From Sedimentitalea nanhaiensis DSM 24252 (GTDB taxonomy: Bacteria > Pseudomonadota > Alphaproteobacteria > Rhodobacterales > Rhodobacteraceae): 61,885 nucleotides of DNA. A program made the translations under genes and the position numbers. Position 1 is the first letter of the stretch; every line of letters starts with the position of its first letter. The notes under the pieces are model-generated. The model worked only from the letters and a program-made list of their open reading frames with translations. It searched no databases and had not been told where the DNA came from. Below are positions 35,643-45,653 of the stretch, in pieces. The stretch covers positions 954,095 through 1,015,979 of the forward strand of contig NZ_KI421509.1 of assembly GCF_000473225.1 (NCBI RefSeq), read 5' to 3'.

Positions 35643-37039
35643 TTACATGGCCGGGTGTTTTTGCGGCCAGCCCGTTGCGGCGTGATACGCTGCACCCAGT
35701 CGCAGCAACGCCGCGTCGCTATCGCGTGGGCCAAAAATCTGCACTCCCATCGGCAGTCCCTGCGCCCCGAACCCGGTCGGCACGGCCAGCGCAGGCAGAC
35801 CGATCAGGCTGACCGGAATAACCACCTGCATCCAGCGGTGATAGGTATCCATCGCGTGCCCATTGATGCTGGTCGGGTACGGCAACTCGGCATCGAAGGG
35901 CCAGACCTGGGCCGAAGGCAAAACCAACGCATCGTATTTTTCAAACAGCTTTGCCGCAACCTGAAACCAGTCCGACCGGATCACGCTGGCCTTGTGTACG
36001 TCTTCCGCCGACAGGCTCAGGCCGCGTTCGATCTCCCACAGGGCACTGTCCTTGAGCGGCGCATCTTGCTGCAGCAAATGCGCAAGCCCGCCCGCAACCT
36101 GCCACGATCGCAGGTCGATCCAGCTTTGCCAGATGGCTTCGGCGGAAAACGGGGCGACAACCGGTTCGACGATACAACCCAGTGTTTCAAACACCGAAAG
36201 CGCGGCCTTGGAATTGTCCAGGATGCCCTCTTCCATGGGCAAAGCGCCATCCCAATCCCCCAACCAGCCAATGCGCAGCCCCTTTGGGTCGGCGGCCCGC
36301 AGAGGGGAAACCGGCGCTGCCGCAAAACCATGTGGCTGCCGAAGATCGGGTCCGGACATCACGTCCAGCAACAATGCGATATCTTCGGGGCTGCGCGCCA
36401 TCGGCCCCAGTGTCGCGAGCTGGTGCAGGAACGTATCGCCCCTGGCTTCGGACGGTATGCGTCCCCAACTGGGCCGGAACCCGTAAACGTTGTTCCAGGC
36501 CGCCGGATTGCGCAGGCTGCCCATCATGTCCGAGCCATCCGCCAGCGCCGTCATCCGGCAGCCAGCGCAACAGCCGCGCCACCGGAAGATCCACCACAAC
36601 TGCGGGTCACGTCATAGGGGTTGCGGGTCACCCCATAGACCGGGTTGAACGTATGACTGCCCAAACCGAATTCGGGCGTGTTGGTCTTGCCGATCAGGAT
36701 AGCACCCGCCGCCCGCATCCGCGCCGCGACCAGATCGTCCTGTTCCGGCACGTTGCTTGCAAGCGATGGCGATCCGTGGCTGGATACAATGCCAGCCACA
36801 TCCATCAAATCCTTGACCGCAATCGGCAGGCCATGCAGCGGACCGCGATTGGGGCCTGCATCGAATGCCTGCGCTTGGGCCAACAAGCCCTCTGAATCCC
36901 GCAGTCCAACGATGGCGTTGACCTGCCCATTGACCTGATCGATCCGATCCAGCGTCGCCTGCATCAATTCGACGGCTGAAACGGCACCGCTTGCCAGATC
37001 GGCAGCAAGCTGGGTTGCGGGACGTTGGCTCAATAGCAT
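35643..37039 (-). pseudogene. Amidase-signature hydrolase broken by a one-base frameshift
   Basis: The first half (36551-37039, from ATG 37039) reads to the amidase signature RSCGGSSGGAAVALAAG and stops. The second half continues in another frame from MTALADGSDMMGSLRNPAAW to the end at 35643. One inserted base near 36554 would restore a ~466-residue protein. The catalytic Lys (AVKDLMDVAG), Ser of GGSSGG and the S of DGSDMMGS all remain. Family members hydrolyse amide bonds of small molecules; the substrate is unknown. A sequencing error could produce the same pattern. Confidence 0.85.
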
Positions 37040-37116
37040 CGCGGCTCAATCCTGTGTATTGATTGCCGCCAGCCTAGTCCCAGTTCCGTGCCAGGCAAGC
37101 CCCGAATGCCGCCCGA

Positions 37117-38881
37117 TCAGGCAAAATCGAACTCCGACGCCGTCAGTGTGACCCCCGCCGACCCGACCAACAGGATCACACCGCCATCATAGTCCACCCG
37201 CAGATCCGCTCCCTGATTGACAATTGTCAAATCCGCAAAGCCACCGGTATGACCCAAAAGCCGCAGCGTATCCAATCCAAGCTCGTAATCTTGCACCCTG
37301 TCGGTGCCGCCACCATTGCCAAAGACAAAAGTATCGGCCCCGTTGCCCCCGATCAGCGCATCGTTTCCTGTGCCACCGACCAAGGTATCATTGCCGTTGC
37401 CGCCACGGATCACATCGTTGCCGGCCTCGCCGCGAAACACGTCCGCACCGCCGCCACCGTTGAATGTGTCGTTGCCGTTGCCGCCCCAGACCAGATCCGC
37501 TCCGTTGGCGTCGTTCTGGCCGTTGTCGAAAAAGATATCGTCGCCGTTGCCCAGATAGACCTTGTCCTTTCCGTAGCCGCCCCAGACCCGGTCGTTGCCG
37601 TCGCCGCCCCAGATGGTGTCGGAATGGGTGCCGCCGTAAATCCTGTCGTCGCCGATGCCGCCCCAGATCAGATCGTTCCCGGCCTCGCCGTGGAATTCAT
37701 CGGCACCGCCACCACCATTGATCTTGTCATTTCCGTTGCCTCCCCGCACCATGTCGGACCCATTGGCGTCGTTCTGGCCATTGTCATGGAACACATCATT
37801 GCCACTGCCCAGAAACGCCTTGTCCTTGCCATTGCCCCCCCCAAACCACGTCATTGCCATCGCCGCCATGCAGGATGTCGTACTGATTGCCGCCAAAGAT
37901 CCGGTCGTTTCCAGCGCCGCCATGGATCGTGTCATTGCCGTCATCGCCACGCAAAACGTCATGGCCATCCTGCCCGCTCAACGTGTCAAAGCCCTTCTTG
38001 CCCCGCAACACGTTGTCGCCCTGGTCGCCGGTCAGGGTGTCGTCCTTATGGCTGCCGATCAGGTTTTCCATGCCTAACTGGGACACGTACCCCAATGCAC
38101 CGTTCGTGGCGGGCGCGACATCCTGCCAGCCGTGATTGTTCAGATCGAAGCTGATCCCCTGGCTGAACGATGAAAAGTCCAGCGTGTCCTGTCCTGAGGA
38201 TCCGTTGACGGACACGCCGCCGTCCTGTTCCATTTCGCTGATCCGTATGATGTCATCCCCCGAGCCCAGCCAGACCAGCCCGCCACCCGATCCGATGTTC
38301 ACGGTATCGTTGCCTTTGCTGGTGCCAATGAATTCGGCAAACTTCGATCCCGTGGTGATCGTGTCATCGCCATTTCCGGTTCTCACGGATCCGACCCAGA
38401 CATCGCCGATTTCAATGGTGCTGGTTCCACTGGTCCTGATCGAGCCGATATCTCCACTGCCGGTTCGGACGTTGTTTGTCTCTGCATCCAGTTGCACAGA
38501 ACTCGTGTAACCTGACCCAAGTTGCACATCGTGGCTGTCGCCGTCCCACCCAACCATGTGATCAACCCGTGTCGAAATCAGATCGACATCCGAGTTCAGC
38601 CCCAGCACCAGCATTTCGATCCTGCGCCCCGGGTCATCGTTCAAATCGGTGATGGTCGTGTGATGTTTATCGCCTGCGATGCGGAAATACCTGATCGCCC
38701 AGTTCGAGCCGGTCAGATCTGCCGTTGCAACCAGGTCGTCGGGCCCCGCAAGATACTCGCTGTAGATATCCATACGAGTGATATCGGGCGGAGTTCCGCT
38801 CCATGTGCGAACCGATGTTCCGGACAGTCTGGGTATGTCATTGATGCCGTCAACTGTAATATTATGTAATTTGGTGGCCAT
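37117..38881 (-). pseudogene. RTX-type calcium-binding secreted protein, frameshifted at a G8 tract
   Basis: ATG 38881 follows GGAGGG and opens ~360 residues that lead into RTX nonapeptides (GDDGNDTIHGGAGNDRIFGG). The frame ends at an eight-G run (37835-37842). One G fewer continues into a second set of repeats (GNGNDKINGGGGADEFHG...) and a C-terminus typical of type I secretion signals, ending EFDFA. The joined product would be about 590 residues. RTX repeats bind calcium outside the cell. No secretion ABC transporter is nearby. The run could be a mutation, a phase-variable switch or a sequencing error. Confidence 0.85.
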
Positions 38882-38927
38882 TTTCCGTCCCTCCACTCGT
38901 TAATGAGAATGGACAGAGAATAGCACA

Positions 38928-38945
38928 ATGATGCTGATCAGCGTC
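38928..38945 (-). promoter_or_regulatory. Operator-like palindrome upstream of the RTX gene
   Basis: Read on the minus strand this is GACGCTGATCAGCATCAT, containing the perfect palindrome GCTGATCAGC. It matches the palindrome before the XRE gene (32410-32427) at 16 of 18 positions. A TATTCT sequence follows about ten bases downstream and could be the -10 box. Confidence 0.6.
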
Positions 38946-38977
38946 TCGCCCTGATGGGCTAGCCTACTCGGGCTAGA

Positions 38978-40099
38978 TCAGCCCTGAGCTTCGGCGCGCG
39001 ACTTGCCCGAAACGTCCAGCGCCAGCGTGGCGGCCATAAAGCCGTCCAGATCGCCGTCCAGAACACCCTTGGTATCGCTGGTTTCATGATTGGTGCGCAG
39101 GTCTTTCACCATCTGATAGGGCTGCAGAACATAGGACCGGATCTGGTTGCCCCAACCCGCGTCTCCCTTGCTTTCGTGCGCTTCGTTGATGGCCATGTTG
39201 CGGCGGTCCAGTTCCATCTGATACAGCCGCGATTTCAGCGCCTTCATGGCGATATCACGGTTCTGGTGCTGGGATTTCTCGGAACTTGTCACCACGATCC
39301 CGGTCGGATGGTGGGTAATGCGGACAGCGGAATCCGTGGTGTTGACGTGCTGCCCGCCGGCACCGGAACTGCGATAGGTATCGATGCGGATGTCGGACGG
39401 GTTCACCTCGATTTCGATATTGTCGTCGACCACCGGATAGACCCAGACCGAACAGAAAGACGTGTGTCGCTTGGCTGCGGAATCAAACGGGCTGATCCGC
39501 ACCAGCCGGTGCACGCCGCTTTCCGATTTCAGCCAGCCATACGCGTTCTGGCCGCTAATCTTGTAGGTCGCGGATTTGATCCCGGCCTCATCCCCGGCAC
39601 TTTCGGATTGCAGGTCGACCTTGTAACCCTTTTTCTCGGCCCAGCGGACATACATCCGCGCCAGCATGCTGGCCCAGTCACAGCTTTCGGTGCCGCCTGC
39701 CCCGGCGTTGATCTCAAGGAAAGTGTCGTTGCTGTCGGCCTCTCCGTCCAGCAGCGCCTCAAGCTCTTTTTGGGCCGCCTTCACTGCCAGCGCCTTGAGA
39801 GCGTTTTCGGCGTCGGTCACAACTTCGACGTCGTCTTCCATCTCGCCCAATTCGATCATCTCGACATTGTCGGACATGTCCTGCTTGATCGAACTGTAGG
39901 TCTCCATCGCATCCACCAGCATCTGACGGTCGCGCATCAGTTTTTGCGCCGCGTCGGGATCATCCCACAGGTTTGGATCCTCGACACGGGCATTGAATTC
40001 CTCCAACCGGTGCGATGCCGTTTCCCAGTCCATCCGCTGAGCCAACAGGTCCAGGGATTTCTCGATTTCGGCAACTGCGTTCTGGATCTCGGCGCGCAT
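38978..40099 (-). CDS. prfB: Peptide chain release factor 2
   Basis: The 373-residue factor recognises UGA and UAA. It has the tripeptide-type SPF anticodon motif ([12 protein letters not shown]) and the catalytic GGQ at about residues 246-248 ([10 protein letters not shown]). It is a single continuous frame, so the programmed +1 frameshift known in E. coli prfB is absent, as usual in many alphaproteobacteria. An RTX relic lies upstream and a frameshifted RTX gene lies downstream. Confidence 0.97.
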   Translation of the reverse strand: MRAEIQNAVAEIEKSLDLLAQRMDWETASHRLEEFNARVEDPNLWDDPDAAQKLMRDRQMLVDAMETYSSIKQDMSDNVEMIELGEMEDDVEVVTDAENALKALAVKAAQKELEALLDGEADSNDTFLEINAGAGGTESCDWASMLARMYVRWAEKKGYKVDLQSESAGDEAGIKSATYKISGQNAYGWLKSESGVHRLVRISPFDSAAKRHTSFCSVWVYPVVDDNIEIEVNPSDIRIDTYRSSGAGGQHVNTTDSAVRITHHPTGIVVTSSEKSQHQNRDIAMKALKSRLYQMELDRRNMAINEAHESKGDAGWGNQIRSYVLQPYQMVKDLRTNHETSDTKGVLDGDLDGFMAATLALDVSGKSRAEAQG

Positions 40100-40183
40100 G
40101 GCGGTCCCTGCGGTTCATTCTGTGAATGCAGGTGATAGACCAGCACCGCAGGGGCGGCAAGCGGTGGGCTGATCGCAGACAGC

Positions 40184-40211
40184 AAAAAAACCGGCCCTGG
40201 ACGGGGCCGGT
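40184..40211 (-). terminator. Rho-independent terminator
   Basis: On the minus strand, ACCGGCCC pairs with GGGCCGGT and is followed by seven T (the A-run at 40184-40190 on the plus strand). It lies just downstream of the RTX relic and ahead of prfB, so it once ended the RTX transcript. Confidence 0.8.
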
Positions 40212-40235
40212 CTTCTTTGCGGGCCTGACGCGGAC

Positions 40236-40575
40236 CCGAAAACAAAGCCGTTTGCGTCCAGTCCAGCGACGGTGGCGTCGATCAATTGCAGCGAATGTCC
40301 ACCCGATCCGGTCACGGTGCCGCCGCCAAAGTCGAACATCGCGGCCTGCACCTGGGAAAAATTGTTCAGGCCGGACCGCTTCGACAGATTGATCTTGTCT
40401 GGATTGACGTCAAAGACAAAAACTGCGGCCCCGTCGAAGAGAACGTCGTTGCCAGTGCCTCTGCGCGACACGCCAGTTCCATCGCCGCCACGCAAAGCAT
40501 CGGCACCATCGTCACCGCGAAAAGTGTCGTTTCCTCCGCCGTGCATGAAATCATTCCCATCTGCGCGCCGGGCAG
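40236..40575 (-). pseudogene. RTX protein C-terminal relic
   Basis: A minus-strand frame contains degenerate RTX repeats (GNDFMHGGGNDTFRGDDGAD, GTGNDVLFDGAAVFVF) followed by a secretion-signal-like region: SGLNNFSQVQAAMFDFGGGT, then LQLIDATVAGLDANGFVF. Upstream sequence in this frame is Arg-rich shadow with no start, so the N-terminal part is lost. The terminator at 40184-40211 is intact. Together with the RTX gene at 37117-38881, RTX sequences flank prfB on both sides. Confidence 0.65.
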
Positions 40576-41136
40576 CGCGGATTAAAACCTTCACGGCCTT
40601 GCCACCGTGGCCACGATAAATAAAACTGGGCGCGTCAAGGTCGCCGGGCGACCGGTGTGAGGCGCTGCGCAGAGGCTTTGTCTCAGGCGGTTTCGATACC
40701 CGCAAATGCCACGGTCCACTTGCCGCCCGCAGAACTCGTGCTCTTATCCCCCGCGAAATCGAAATGCGGTGGAACCCGGACTCGCCCGGTATCAGGGCGC
40801 AAAGCGAAGCCCTTGGAATTTCAAGGTATCTGAGCCTGTGTTGTTGCGACGCCTGACCCGAGCCCACCGCCGAAGCCGCGCTGAGACAAGAATGCATTGC
40901 GTGAAACTGTCCGGTCCGCGCCGCGATCACCGATAGTGTCGCAACGCTTGGCATACCAGAGACTGTTGCCCTAGGATAAACCCGTCAGGGGTAAAGCGGA
41001 GTCCCGCCTTATAACGATTTGCGCAACACTGCCGCGCGGGCGGCGGAAACGCACAAAAGAGATTTCAGTCGAGAAGAATTGAACGACACCGTAGCGCTCC
41101 AGGTTCTCAAAATACAATAATGTAGAGGTATTCTCG

Positions 41137-43794
41137 ATGAATGACTCAGTATTGAATGCAACCCAGCAAGAATTTCTTGAAACCTATGTCTTAAACCCGG
41201 TCAAGGAAACCGACGCACCTGACCGCCCGGAAACCGGGACAACCGATCTTGGTGTCGACCGATCCGCATTGGCAACTGTAGAAGCCCTGGCCCGATCCTT
41301 TCGCCAGTGGCAGGACCGGCTGTCGCAATTGCCGTCAAAGGCTCCCAACGACCAATTTCGTGATCTTGAGCGTCTTGGGCGCGAGATCACAACATTGTCC
41401 GCACTGGTGGATCGGGATCGCGCGCTCATTCCGCCGTCGATGCTTTCAGCTTCTGAACGGAAGCTTCAATCCATCCACAAGGCAGTCGAGGACGAAGTCC
41501 AGCGCATCCAAAGCGAAACAAACGAATATGATATCAACGCTTCGGCTGTCGACACGGCTACCGTCTTTGCCAAGGCCTACAGCAAATGGCAGGAGCGATT
41601 GAAAAAGCTCGAGACCATGGAGCCGCGGGATCGCTATCTCAATCTCAAATGGCTGGAGCGCGATCTGGGGATTTATCGAAAGATGATAGATCGGGATCGG
41701 GACAACATGCCCGGCGGATTGTTGTCAACGGCCGATCGCCGGCTTGGCCGCATGGGAGAAACCGTGACGGCAGGGATCGCCGAGATCAAGAACGAGCTGA
41801 GCGAAAGGGCGAAGATCAAGGAAACACAGGAATGGCCCGATGCGATCTCGAAAGCCGAGAAATTGACAGGCAAGGCGCTGTTGGAAAAGCTTGAGCAATT
41901 GGAAAACGAACGGGCCAGATTGGTGGCCGAAATGAACGCAGTCGGCCTGTCGCCGGACACGGTCGAAAAATTCCCCCTCAGCACGCTTCGTGATGCCTAC
42001 GAAGAAAATCTTCCGAAGTTCTCTGGAAAAATCGAAAAAGTCTCGTTCGAAAAACAAGAGCTTCCAAAGCTGCGCTATAATGACGATGTCTGCAGAAAGA
42101 TCTTTGCCGAGTATCACAATAACTGGTTTGAACTAAAGAAAGTATATAAGACCCAGGACTTTCTGGACAGGGTATCAGAGATCTTCAAGAGCACGGAAAC
42201 CGATGGTACCAATGCCATGTGGCAGCTTTGGATGTTCCGCAAACGCACTGTAGACGGCCTGATGCGCAAACTGGAAAAGAAACACGATCTGGACGGCGAA
42301 AAAACCGGCTGGGTTGCCGTCGGTTCGACAAATCTGGAATCGGATTATGATATCTCGGTAATGAAACATGGCGGCAAAGCCGACGATCACGAGATCGTCA
42401 AGGATTTCAACGCGACATTCCAATCGGATTTCAAAACCCAACCCGGAATGTTGTTTGACACCAACCTCTATGCCTCGGCGCCTGCCCGGCACGCCATCGC
42501 AGAATTTCCGAAGGATCCCGGTGAAAAGGCCATGGCCGCCATGGGGCGTTCAGGTCAGGATGTCGGCGCGTTGATGAAGCAGCGCAGGTTCATGAGCTGG
42601 GAAGAATACGAAACATTTACACAGAACATTCTGGCTCAGATGAAAAGGGACGATGCCACCCCCGAAGACATCGCTTCCACCCGCAACCAGTTCGAAGAGG
42701 CCGATGTGCGCTATCAGATGGCGCAACAGGAGATACTGATCAAAACCCGTGACATGCTGACTCTAAAGGAAACCTTGGGCGACGACGAGCGGGAGGCACT
42801 GAAAATGGTGGTCGACGCGCTGGCGGCTGCCGACCAAGGCAGTGACGCCGCTTCCGCAAAGAAACTGCTGGACGCGGCCCACGCTCTGGAAGGGCACAAA
42901 TTCGAAAAGGTGCTGCTTGAGGTCAATAATGAAATCTACGTCACCGCGACCGAAAACGTTCGCCTGCTGCAGGCGGAAATAGACGAGTTGCAGAAAAGTC
43001 TCGGCACACCTCCCGATCCCGGGATTCAGGAAAAACTGAATGGCAAGATCGCCCGGGCAAAGGATCTATTTGCCGACGCGGTGTTCTTTGCAAATGAAGC
43101 GTATCACGCCGAGGGCCCCTTCAAACATATTGTAGAGGCCACGCAGGCGGTAGAAAGCGATATTAAGAAAGACTACCCGAAATGGGAAGAAATGCCCGAA
43201 GGCGCGTTCAAGAAGATCGTTGAAGAAGAACGCAAGAAACGACGCGACGGGCTGAGTCTGCATTCCTGTCTTCAATCCTTCAATGAACAGCTTGGCGATC
43301 TGGTCAAGGATCTCAAACATTACGCCGAGGAAGACCTTCCCGGTTCAGGGTTTTACAGATGTTCAAAGTATATGGATCGGCTGTTCGATGCAGCCGTCTT
43401 GTTGAAACAAAAGGCAAAAGAGGCGCTGCCGGACGAAATAGCCTTTGACCCGAATGTACCGGGCATCACGACGCCGGTTTCCGCACTCAAATCCAAGACC
43501 GCTGATGGGCTTCTGGCGCTGCGTAAGGGCGCGATCAAGATCGAAGTAAAAGACACCGGCGACCCGATCGAAACCGCAAAACTCGAAGCCGAACAGATAC
43601 AGGCTTTCGCGATCAATGAAATTCGGGAAATGTTTGGAGTATCTTCGTTGAACCAACTATCTGCCTTGTTCAAGGCATACGGTGTGGCGGTCAATGCCCA
43701 GTTGCGCAAAGCCGTCGCTGAAGAAATGAAAATGCTGAAATCCGGATCCGCGGCCTTTTTCGAACCCGTGCCAAAGCGCCCAGATAGTGCATGA
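41137..43794 (+). CDS. Orphan 885-residue protein with a nucleotidyltransferase-like motif
   Basis: The protein starts at ATG 41137 (AGAGGT upstream). It lacks a signal peptide or membrane segment. Residues ~44-126 and ~138-218 form a tandem duplication with a 93-residue period: FRQWQDRLSQL with YSKWQERLKKL, and VDRDRALIPPSMLSASERKL with IDRDRDNMPGGLLSTADRRL. A central region has WVAVGSTNLESDYDISVMKHG: G396-S397, then D403-Y404-D405, and a later acidic strand LFDTNLYAS (D441). This is the pattern of a Pol-beta-type nucleotidyltransferase site. The rest is charged helix and coiled coil, with a conserved-looking end. AT content is higher than in its neighbours. It could be a toxin or effector, but no partner gene is adjacent. 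Confidence 0.7.
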   Translation: MNDSVLNATQQEFLETYVLNPVKETDAPDRPETGTTDLGVDRSALATVEALARSFRQWQDRLSQLPSKAPNDQFRDLERLGREITTLSALVDRDRALIPPSMLSASERKLQSIHKAVEDEVQRIQSETNEYDINASAVDTATVFAKAYSKWQERLKKLETMEPRDRYLNLKWLERDLGIYRKMIDRDRDNMPGGLLSTADRRLGRMGETVTAGIAEIKNELSERAKIKETQEWPDAISKAEKLTGKALLEKLEQLENERARLVAEMNAVGLSPDTVEKFPLSTLRDAYEENLPKFSGKIEKVSFEKQELPKLRYNDDVCRKIFAEYHNNWFELKKVYKTQDFLDRVSEIFKSTETDGTNAMWQLWMFRKRTVDGLMRKLEKKHDLDGEKTGWVAVGSTNLESDYDISVMKHGGKADDHEIVKDFNATFQSDFKTQPGMLFDTNLYASAPARHAIAEFPKDPGEKAMAAMGRSGQDVGALMKQRRFMSWEEYETFTQNILAQMKRDDATPEDIASTRNQFEEADVRYQMAQQEILIKTRDMLTLKETLGDDEREALKMVVDALAAADQGSDAASAKKLLDAAHALEGHKFEKVLLEVNNEIYVTATENVRLLQAEIDELQKSLGTPPDPGIQEKLNGKIARAKDLFADAVFFANEAYHAEGPFKHIVEATQAVESDIKKDYPKWEEMPEGAFKKIVEEERKKRRDGLSLHSCLQSFNEQLGDLVKDLKHYAEEDLPGSGFYRCSKYMDRLFDAAVLLKQKAKEALPDEIAFDPNVPGITTPVSALKSKTADGLLALRKGAIKIEVKDTGDPIETAKLEAEQIQAFAINEIREMFGVSSLNQLSALFKAYGVAVNAQLRKAVAEEMKMLKSGSAAFFEPVPKRPDSA

Positions 43795-43886
43795 TGGAAA
43801 TGTCTTGCCACGCCTTGGCATTGGGGGTGACCTGAGACCCATCTCTCCTCCAGCCTTTGGGAGAATCCGGGTTTTGTTTTCTGGCC

Positions 43887-44726
43887 TCATGCGGCCTGCT
43901 TTTGCAACGTCATTTTGTCTGCGAACTCGTTCGGCGTGAGATTTGCCAGCGACGAATGCGGCCGGTTTCGGTTGTAATCCTCCTTCCATTTTTTGATCTC
44001 TGATCTGGCGTCTGCGAGGGACGAGAACAGCGTCTCGTTCAAGCACTCATCGCGGAAACTGCCGTTGAAACTCTCGATGAAAGCGCGCTGTGTTGGCTTT
44101 CCTGGAGCGATGTAATGCCAGTCGATCTTTGTTTTCTGGCACCATTTCAAAACCGCTGAACTGGTCATTTCGGTCCCGTTGTCGCTGACAATTGTCTTCG
44201 GCATTCCGCGCACCTGAATGATAGCGTCCAATTCACGCGTCAGCCGCGCGCCCGACAGCGATGTATCCGGAACAAGAGCCAAACATTCACGGCTAAAATC
44301 ATCTACCATCGCCAGAACGCGGAACCTGCGTCCATCTGTGAACGCGTCCGAAACGAAATCCAGGCTCCAACGCTCATTGATGGTCTCTGGCACGATCATC
44401 GGGCGGCGCGTGCCCAGGGCGCGTTTCCGGCCACCACGCTTACGCACCTGGAGCCCTTCTTCGCGATACAAACGCCGCAGCTTCTTCTGGTTCATGTAGA
44501 TGCCTTGACGCTCCAGCATGATGTGTATGCGCCTGTAACCGAAGCGCCGACGTTCAGCAGCCACATCCTTCATGGCTTTGCGCAGGTCAGCATCATCTGG
44601 TCGGATGCTGCGATACCGCACACTCGACCGATCCACGTCCAACACATCGCACGCCCGCCGCTGGCTCACCCCGTGCTGATCACAAAGATGAACCACCGCT
44701 TTCCGCTTTGCCGCGGGCGTCACCAT
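43887..44726 (-). CDS. IS3-family transposase OrfB (DDE integrase domain)
   Basis: The 279-residue protein has an HTH_21-type N-terminus ([18 protein letters not shown]) and an rve integrase core with the DDE residues in [18 protein letters not shown] and [16 protein letters not shown]. It is made either from its own ATG 44726 or as an OrfAB fusion by -1 slippage on A7 (44726-44732), the usual way IS3 elements make the active enzyme. No inactivating change is visible. Confidence 0.95.
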   Translation of the reverse strand: MVTPAAKRKAVVHLCDQHGVSQRRACDVLDVDRSSVRYRSIRPDDADLRKAMKDVAAERRRFGYRRIHIMLERQGIYMNQKKLRRLYREEGLQVRKRGGRKRALGTRRPMIVPETINERWSLDFVSDAFTDGRRFRVLAMVDDFSRECLALVPDTSLSGARLTRELDAIIQVRGMPKTIVSDNGTEMTSSAVLKWCQKTKIDWHYIAPGKPTQRAFIESFNGSFRDECLNETLFSSLADARSEIKKWKEDYNRNRPHSSLANLTPNEFADKMTLQKQAA

Positions 44727-44986
44727 TTTTTTGAGTTCACATCCTTCAGCATGGCGTTATCCAGCATCTGTTCTGCCAGCAGCTTCTTCAGCTTGCCGTT
44801 CTCATCCTCAAGCGCCTTCAGCTTGCGGGCATCGGACACGTCCATTCCGCCGAACTTCGATTTGTATTTGTAGAACGACGCTGTGCTGATGCCATGCTTG
44901 CGGCACACCTCAGCCGTTGGGACACCGCCCTCCTGCTCTTTGATCATCCCGATGATCTGCTCTTCTGAAAATCGTGACTTCTTCAT
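44720..44986 (-). CDS. IS3-family transposase OrfA
   Basis: The 88-residue protein starts at ATG 44986 ([21 protein letters not shown]); the longer upstream frame is not typical of the family. It has a helix-turn-helix ([25 protein letters not shown]) and a leucine-zipper-like helix ([28 protein letters not shown]). The end of the gene, CAAAAAAATGG, is a classic -1 frameshift site that links it to OrfB; the frames overlap by seven bases. Confidence 0.95.
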   Translation of the reverse strand: MKKSRFSEEQIIGMIKEQEGGVPTAEVCRKHGISTASFYKYKSKFGGMDVSDARKLKALEDENGKLKKLLAEQMLDNAMLKDVNSKKW

Positions 44987-45052
44987 ATTCCGTCTCCAAT
45001 GCTTGGGACAGATCCTACTCAAAAGTGGAGGAGGTTTAAGGTCTCAGGTCAG

Positions 45053-45165
45053 GGGTTCAGCCCCGGCATCTGGTTGATCGGATTTAGGAAGAACCGACCT
45101 GGTTATGGAGCCCGGATTTTGCGGATGAATTCGTAAGGTGTGAGCCCGGCGACTATCTTTTGGGT
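45053..45165 (-). pseudogene. IS481-family transposase C-terminal relic
   Basis: The minus strand reads KIVAGLTPYEFIRKIRAP, a TAA stop, then PGRFFLNPINQMPGLN. This is the conserved IS481 C-terminus (NGLTPYEFI..KIW...P.RF.L.P.HQMPGLNT) with an in-frame stop. It is cut at its last codon by the IS3 end at 45051. The rest of that element is not present on either side. Confidence 0.75.
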
Positions 45166-45171
45166 CAGAAT

Positions 45172-45596
45172 TCACAGCCAACAGATGGCGGCTGCTGCGA
45201 GGGCGATGGCCGAGAGGAAGGCTTTTGGCATCGGTCACAACGGGTTGCCACGCGCCGCCAATCTTTATGCCTGCCGAACATGATCTCGGCTTGTACCGGC
45301 GCTTGTCGTTTCTGAGCGGGGTCTTGCGTTGTTTTCGAGCGGGGATGCAGGGTAACCGCGCCATTATCTTCGCAAAACGCCCTTTTCGCTCCATCGCTTC
45401 CGGCGATTATAGAGTCCCGTGAGCAGCCCGCACTCCTTCGGGGCGTCGCGACACCGTAACACTTTGTGATTAAAGAAGATAATTCCGCCCAACACCCTGC
45501 GATCATCCCGCGAGGTGTGCCGTGAAATTTCGGGAAATACAGATCAAGGCGCGCCACCTGCGCTTCGGTCAGCCGGAAAAGACCAGACATGTTCAT
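45172..45596 (-). pseudogene. IS5-family transposase relic
   Basis: From ATG 45596 the frame reads MSGLFRLTEAQVARLDLYFPKFHGTPRG, the start of IS5-type transposases. After frame changes other parts appear: RDAPKE.GL..GLYNR.KRW, and the C-terminal TPLRNDKRRYKP...EIMFGRHKDWRRVATRCDRC. It ends with ALAAAAICWL and TGA 45172-45174. The middle (DDE) portion is deleted, leaving about 425 bp. Reading order and orientation match a single decayed copy next to the IS481 relic. Confidence 0.75.
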
Positions 45597-45653
45597 CGCT
45601 CGCTTTTCTGTCGGCGAAGCACATCATGTTGCCCAAATCAACGGGTCCCGTCC

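Larger units (their letters stand above)
43828..45051 (-). mobile_element. IS3-family insertion sequence, apparently intact
   Basis: The element spans 1,224 bp. The ends begin TGACCTGAGACC at 43828 and, on the other strand, at 45051, and a further CTCCTCCA is shared. It encodes orfA and orfB on the minus strand with an A7 slippage site at their junction. Both flanks are G-runs, so a 3-4 bp GGG(G) target duplication is likely but cannot be fixed exactly. It inserted at the tail of an IS481 relic and starts 34 bp after the stop of the 885-residue gene. Confidence 0.85.

Noticed and set aside
38978-40099. Possible programmed frameshift in prfB
   Set aside because: The frame is continuous from start to stop without an internal UGA.
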